This document shows positions 61,521 to 64,000 of a stretch of 64,000 nucleotides of DNA, one piece after another. Within the stretch, counting starts at the first letter, position 1. The number at the start of each line of letters is the position of its first letter. Source of the DNA: Cyanophora paradoxa (Eukaryota > Glaucocystophyceae > Cyanophorales > Cyanophoraceae); assembly GCA_004431415.1 (NCBI GenBank), contig QPMI01000167.1, positions 124,001 through 188,000 of the forward strand. The letters run 5' to 3'. The notes under the pieces are model-generated. The model worked only from the letters and a program-made list of their open reading frames with translations, was not told the DNA's origin and did no database searches. Position numbers and translations under genes: made by a program.

Positions 61521-62280
61521 CTCCGGCAAGCCGCGCGCGGACCGGAGCCTATCGAATCCTAGCGGAGCCCTACCGCTTCGGCTATCGAAGCGCACCTTGG
61601 TGAGCCCGACGCGAGGACCACGCGCAGCTGGGCCACTCGGCCCATGTACGGAAAGAGCATGCTTAGCTAAGCTAGAACAGCTCGGAAGCTGCGCGCCCGC
61701 GCTCGACGCGCTGGACCCGCTGCGCCGCGTATCGCTCTGGCGGCGGCGCACGAGCCACTACCCCGCGGATGTAGTCTGCAGTCTGCGTTCAGCGTAGACA
61801 GAGCTAGCTAGCTGTGTACTACGCCTGTCTGGGTTACACGTAGGGAGGTGCGGCCCTCGCCGTTGCAGCAAAGGGATGGCAGACGCAGCGGTAGAGCGAT
61901 AGCGAGCCGCGCTTGAGGGTGCCAAAAGTGGGCGGTGAGAGCCCGCACGCGAGGAGGCGGTACGTATACACGGAATACAAACGCGCTCGATGACCGTAGC
62001 GTACGCGCGCATGTCGCACGGCCGCACCGAGGGGGTGTTCATCTGCGCCTGCGTTGTGAAAGCTGGTGCGCGCGTCAGTGTGCGCAAGTGACTCTGAAAC
62101 ATTGACGGCGCAGTACAGTACCTCGGCCTAGACGTATGTGGCTGGGATTGATATCGGTCTGTTCTGCAGTCTGAAGACCGAGGCGGGTAGCTGTACCCAG
62201 CGCGGATCGTTCCAGGACGACGACGTTCCTCGACGTTCCTGCGCGCGAGTGTCTTGCTCTCTCAAGGTCTCAGCTGCAGA
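61521..62280. other. intergenic / missing 5' exon of Maf
   Basis: No gene is recognised. A copy of 'gcgtagacagagctagctagctgtgtact' (about 61789-61820) matches 59028-59060. Small frames on the minus strand (61758-62102) have no domain. Confidence 0.4.
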
Positions 62281-62693
62281 ATGGCGGGCAAGCCGGAATT
62301 CCAAATCGTCGAGGAAGCCGTTGGTGCCGTTCCGGTCGTCAACTTCGTGCGCTCCCTCATCCGCCCGCGGGCCTGCGCGGGCCGCCCCAGCGCACTCGCT
62401 GTGCACTAGGTGCCGCGCCCACACATCATTAGCTGATTCGCGTGCAGCTCTACCGGGGCGTCGCGTCGAATCTCGCCTTCCGGCGTGGTAGGACGTCCAG
62501 CTGCAGCCTCGCCGAACCTTTGGCTCAACGCGTGTCAACGCGTGCGTGTGCAGGAGATCAGGAGGAGCAGATGCGGCAGGAGGCGCTCGGCTCGCGTGCG
62601 GCGTGGAAGACAATCGCCAGCGCTATCTCGTGGTCGATCTGGGGGCGTGAGGGCGCGATTGCGGGCGCAGTTGTCGCAGAGGTGAGCGGCTAA
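62281..62693 (+). CDS. small unrecognised protein (tentative)
   Basis: ATG 62281: MAGKPEFQIVEEAVGAVPVV then NFVRSLIR. A downstream exon reads LYRGVASNLAFRR|GDQEEQMRQEALG (GTAGGA donor, GTGTGCAG acceptor), RAAWKTIASAISWSIWGREG and AIAGAVVAEVSG with a stop at 62691-62693. A short hydrophobic end could be a membrane segment. The junction after LIR is not resolved, and the family is unknown. Confidence 0.35.
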
Positions 62694-63509
62694 CACCTTT
62701 TCCACTGAAATCGCTTAGAGCGGTGCATGCAGATCGCGGACCGGCTAGGTGTAATGGAACCCCAGGGCCCGGCGCAGCAGCAGTAAGTAGGCACTGGTAG
62801 CTTCGTAACGCCATAAGTCCTTGACATTATATCGATGTATGGGGCTTCTTCAGCCCGTGTCCGCGGCATGCCTCGAGCACTAGCTTCTAGGTTCCTCTCG
62901 TCGTGTGGGCGTGTTCCTCTCGAAACGGCAGACTATCCTCGTTCCGCGTAGACAAATGATGTCTGCTGCGTAGACACGTGATGTTCTTATGTAGATATCT
63001 GCATTTCAGACGCGACCAACGACATCTGGACTAGCCTAGTAGCTGTTTGACTAGCAGCAAGTCGCCGGTCGACTAGGCACGTCGACTTCGAGTTCGAAAT
63101 CGAAACCGAGCGGCCGACTCGGCGAAACCGAAATCCGATGATCGAAGTATATTTGTATTGAGACACCGGGCTGAATATCAAAAGAGCAATGGTGCAGGCC
63201 TTGCACATGCCCGAGGGGAAGGACTGCTGCCCGAGAGGATCAAAATCCTAACGAGCCCCGGCCCGGAGACCGGTACCGGGCCTCCCCCGCTCCCCATGGG
63301 GATCGCAAAAGGAGGAGCCGCATCGCATCGCTTCAGAAGCTATCAATGCACAGCAGCAGCAGAGGCTCACGCCCCCTTCGCCTCCCCAGACGCTGTTTGC
63401 TGGAATGCCGCACCAACCAGGCCCCGCAGAAGGAAGAGCGGCCGCTCATCGCTCGCGTCGCTTTCGGACAGGGCGCGGAGCGCAGTCACAGCCGCTGGAG
63501 CGCCCCGCA
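62694..63509. other. intergenic
   Basis: No gene is supported. 'gcgtagacaaatgatgtctgctgcgtagacacgtgatgtt' (62946-62984) is an imperfect tandem. A Pro/Gly-rich plus-strand frame at 63158-63718 overlaps the next gene and is probably its shadow. Confidence 0.4.
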
Positions 63510-63986
63510 TCATGTTCTCCCGCTGCGCCGATCAGAAGAAGCCACGCCGGCCCAGCGGCGCCTGCTCGGAGGAAGCGGAGGACGCACCGCTTGTTGCAAC
63601 TGTGACGCTTGGTGCTCCACGTTGGCGAGGCGATCTTCGATCTCGGATTTCTCGGCGCGACGTCCTCGGACGTCGTAGTACCACTTGCCGCCGAGAAGGA
63701 ATCCGCAGAGCACGATAAATAGATCTGCGTGATGCTCGAGCCTGGCGCGGGCTCAAGTTGGGTGCGGACTGCGAACACCTAGGTAGTTCTTCCTCAGCGC
63801 CTTCCGCTGCTCTGCTTGGAGATCCTCCATCCGGGCTTTAACTACTGGATGCCTCTCCATAGACTGCGAGATCTCGCGCTGGAGCTGCCCGAGCTCCCTG
63901 CGCATGGGTCAGAAGCACGCGGCATGCAAGCAGCACGTGTACAGCAACGAACTCCTGAGTCATGCCACGCGCATTAACGGCATCCA
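63510..63986 (-). CDS. membrane-anchored coiled-coil protein, possibly 5'-truncated by the window
   Basis: From an ATG at 63984-63986: MDAVNARGMTQE|ELGQLQREISQ (split codon GA|G, donor GTTCGT, acceptor CTGACCCATGCGCAG), SMERHPVVKARMEDLQAEQR and KALRKNYL|DLFIVLCGFLLGG (second intron, acceptor ATCACGCAG). Then KWYYDVRGRRAEKSEIEDRL and ANVEHQASQLQQ, and a Pro/Arg tail with a stop at 63510-63512. One probable transmembrane helix (LFIVLCGFLLGG) lies between two coiled coils. The frame is open upstream of the ATG to the window edge, so the true start may be outside. The family is not recognised. Confidence 0.5.
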
Positions 63987-64000
63987 TTGCTTCCCGGATC

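Overview
This is a window of very GC-rich nuclear DNA from a eukaryote, with about twenty-five protein genes on both strands. Nearly every gene is cut by many short introns of 40-150 bases, so the long uninterrupted reading frames in the sequence mostly run through introns and are not genes. I rebuilt exons by hand from protein-family continuity and splice signals. There is no transcript evidence, so exon ends are inferences unless stated otherwise. The gene set suggests a flagellated, photosynthetic unicell, probably an alga. TTLL12, a CCDC81-like protein and a CEP164-like WW protein point to cilia or basal bodies. A RUS1/DUF647 protein, a BT1 folate-biopterin transporter with a transit-peptide-like N-terminus, an ILR1-type M20 amidohydrolase and a DUF3755 protein point to a plant or algal lineage. 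The lineage cannot be fixed from the sequence; a haptophyte-like alga is only a guess.

Layout. 1-4.65 kb: dispersed repeats around a GLTP-domain gene (minus). 4.66-7.78 kb: TTLL12 (plus). 9.0-12.1 kb: ABCG half-transporter (minus). 12.8-16.3 kb: CCDC81-like gene (minus), which shares a duplicated exon with the ABCG gene. 16.6-17.1 kb: tandem repeat. 17.5-21.9 kb: C2HC zinc-finger array (minus) with an internal tandem duplication. 21.8-24.7 kb: a 696-bp direct repeat (first exon plus upstream DNA of the zinc-finger gene) flanking a retroelement remnant. 24.9-26.5 kb: DUF3755/SANT-like gene (minus). 27.5-31.8 kb: RBM45-like RNA-binding protein (plus). 31.9-33.4 kb: two unrecognised genes. 33.8-36.1 kb: a Nudix hydrolase (minus) and 3-mercaptopyruvate sulfurtransferase (plus), divergent. 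36.8-39.9 kb: M20 amidohydrolase (minus) and frataxin (plus), divergent with 38 bp between start codons. 40.2-42.2 kb: RUS1 (plus). 42.4-43.9 kb: TPR protein (minus). 44.6-46.7 kb: BT1 transporter (plus). 46.95-49.7 kb: BPI/LBP-type lipid-binding protein (minus). 49.7-50.9 kb: unrecognised gene (minus). 51.0-52.2 kb: proteasome alpha-5 (plus). 52.6-53.2 kb: calmodulin (minus). 53.4-54.9 kb: palindrome-dense noncoding DNA. 54.9-57.2 kb: CEP164-like WW/IQ protein (minus). 59.3-59.8 kb: prefoldin subunit 1 (plus). 60.7-61.5 kb: Maf/HAM1-type nucleotide pyrophosphatase (minus). 62.3-64.0 kb: small unrecognised genes, the last a membrane-anchored coiled-coil protein.

The genes are mostly unrelated housekeeping genes and do not form one pathway. 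What unites the window is its splicing grammar. Donors are GYGCGCC-like (also GTCCGC and GTACGC), with GC used instead of GT at 18 or more junctions that I can fix by protein continuity. Introns carry CCCCGCC tracts and a CTGAC/CTCAC branch-like motif about 8-20 bases before the CAG. There are also extremely small exons: 6 nt in TTLL12, 7 nt in prefoldin 1, 19 nt in the M20 gene and 21 nt in the CEP164-like gene. The second theme is noncoding DNA packed with short perfect palindromes. Two copies of one repeat differ mainly by insertions that create or lengthen palindromes. Several apparent one-base losses in G or C runs suggest either local sequencing error or decay.
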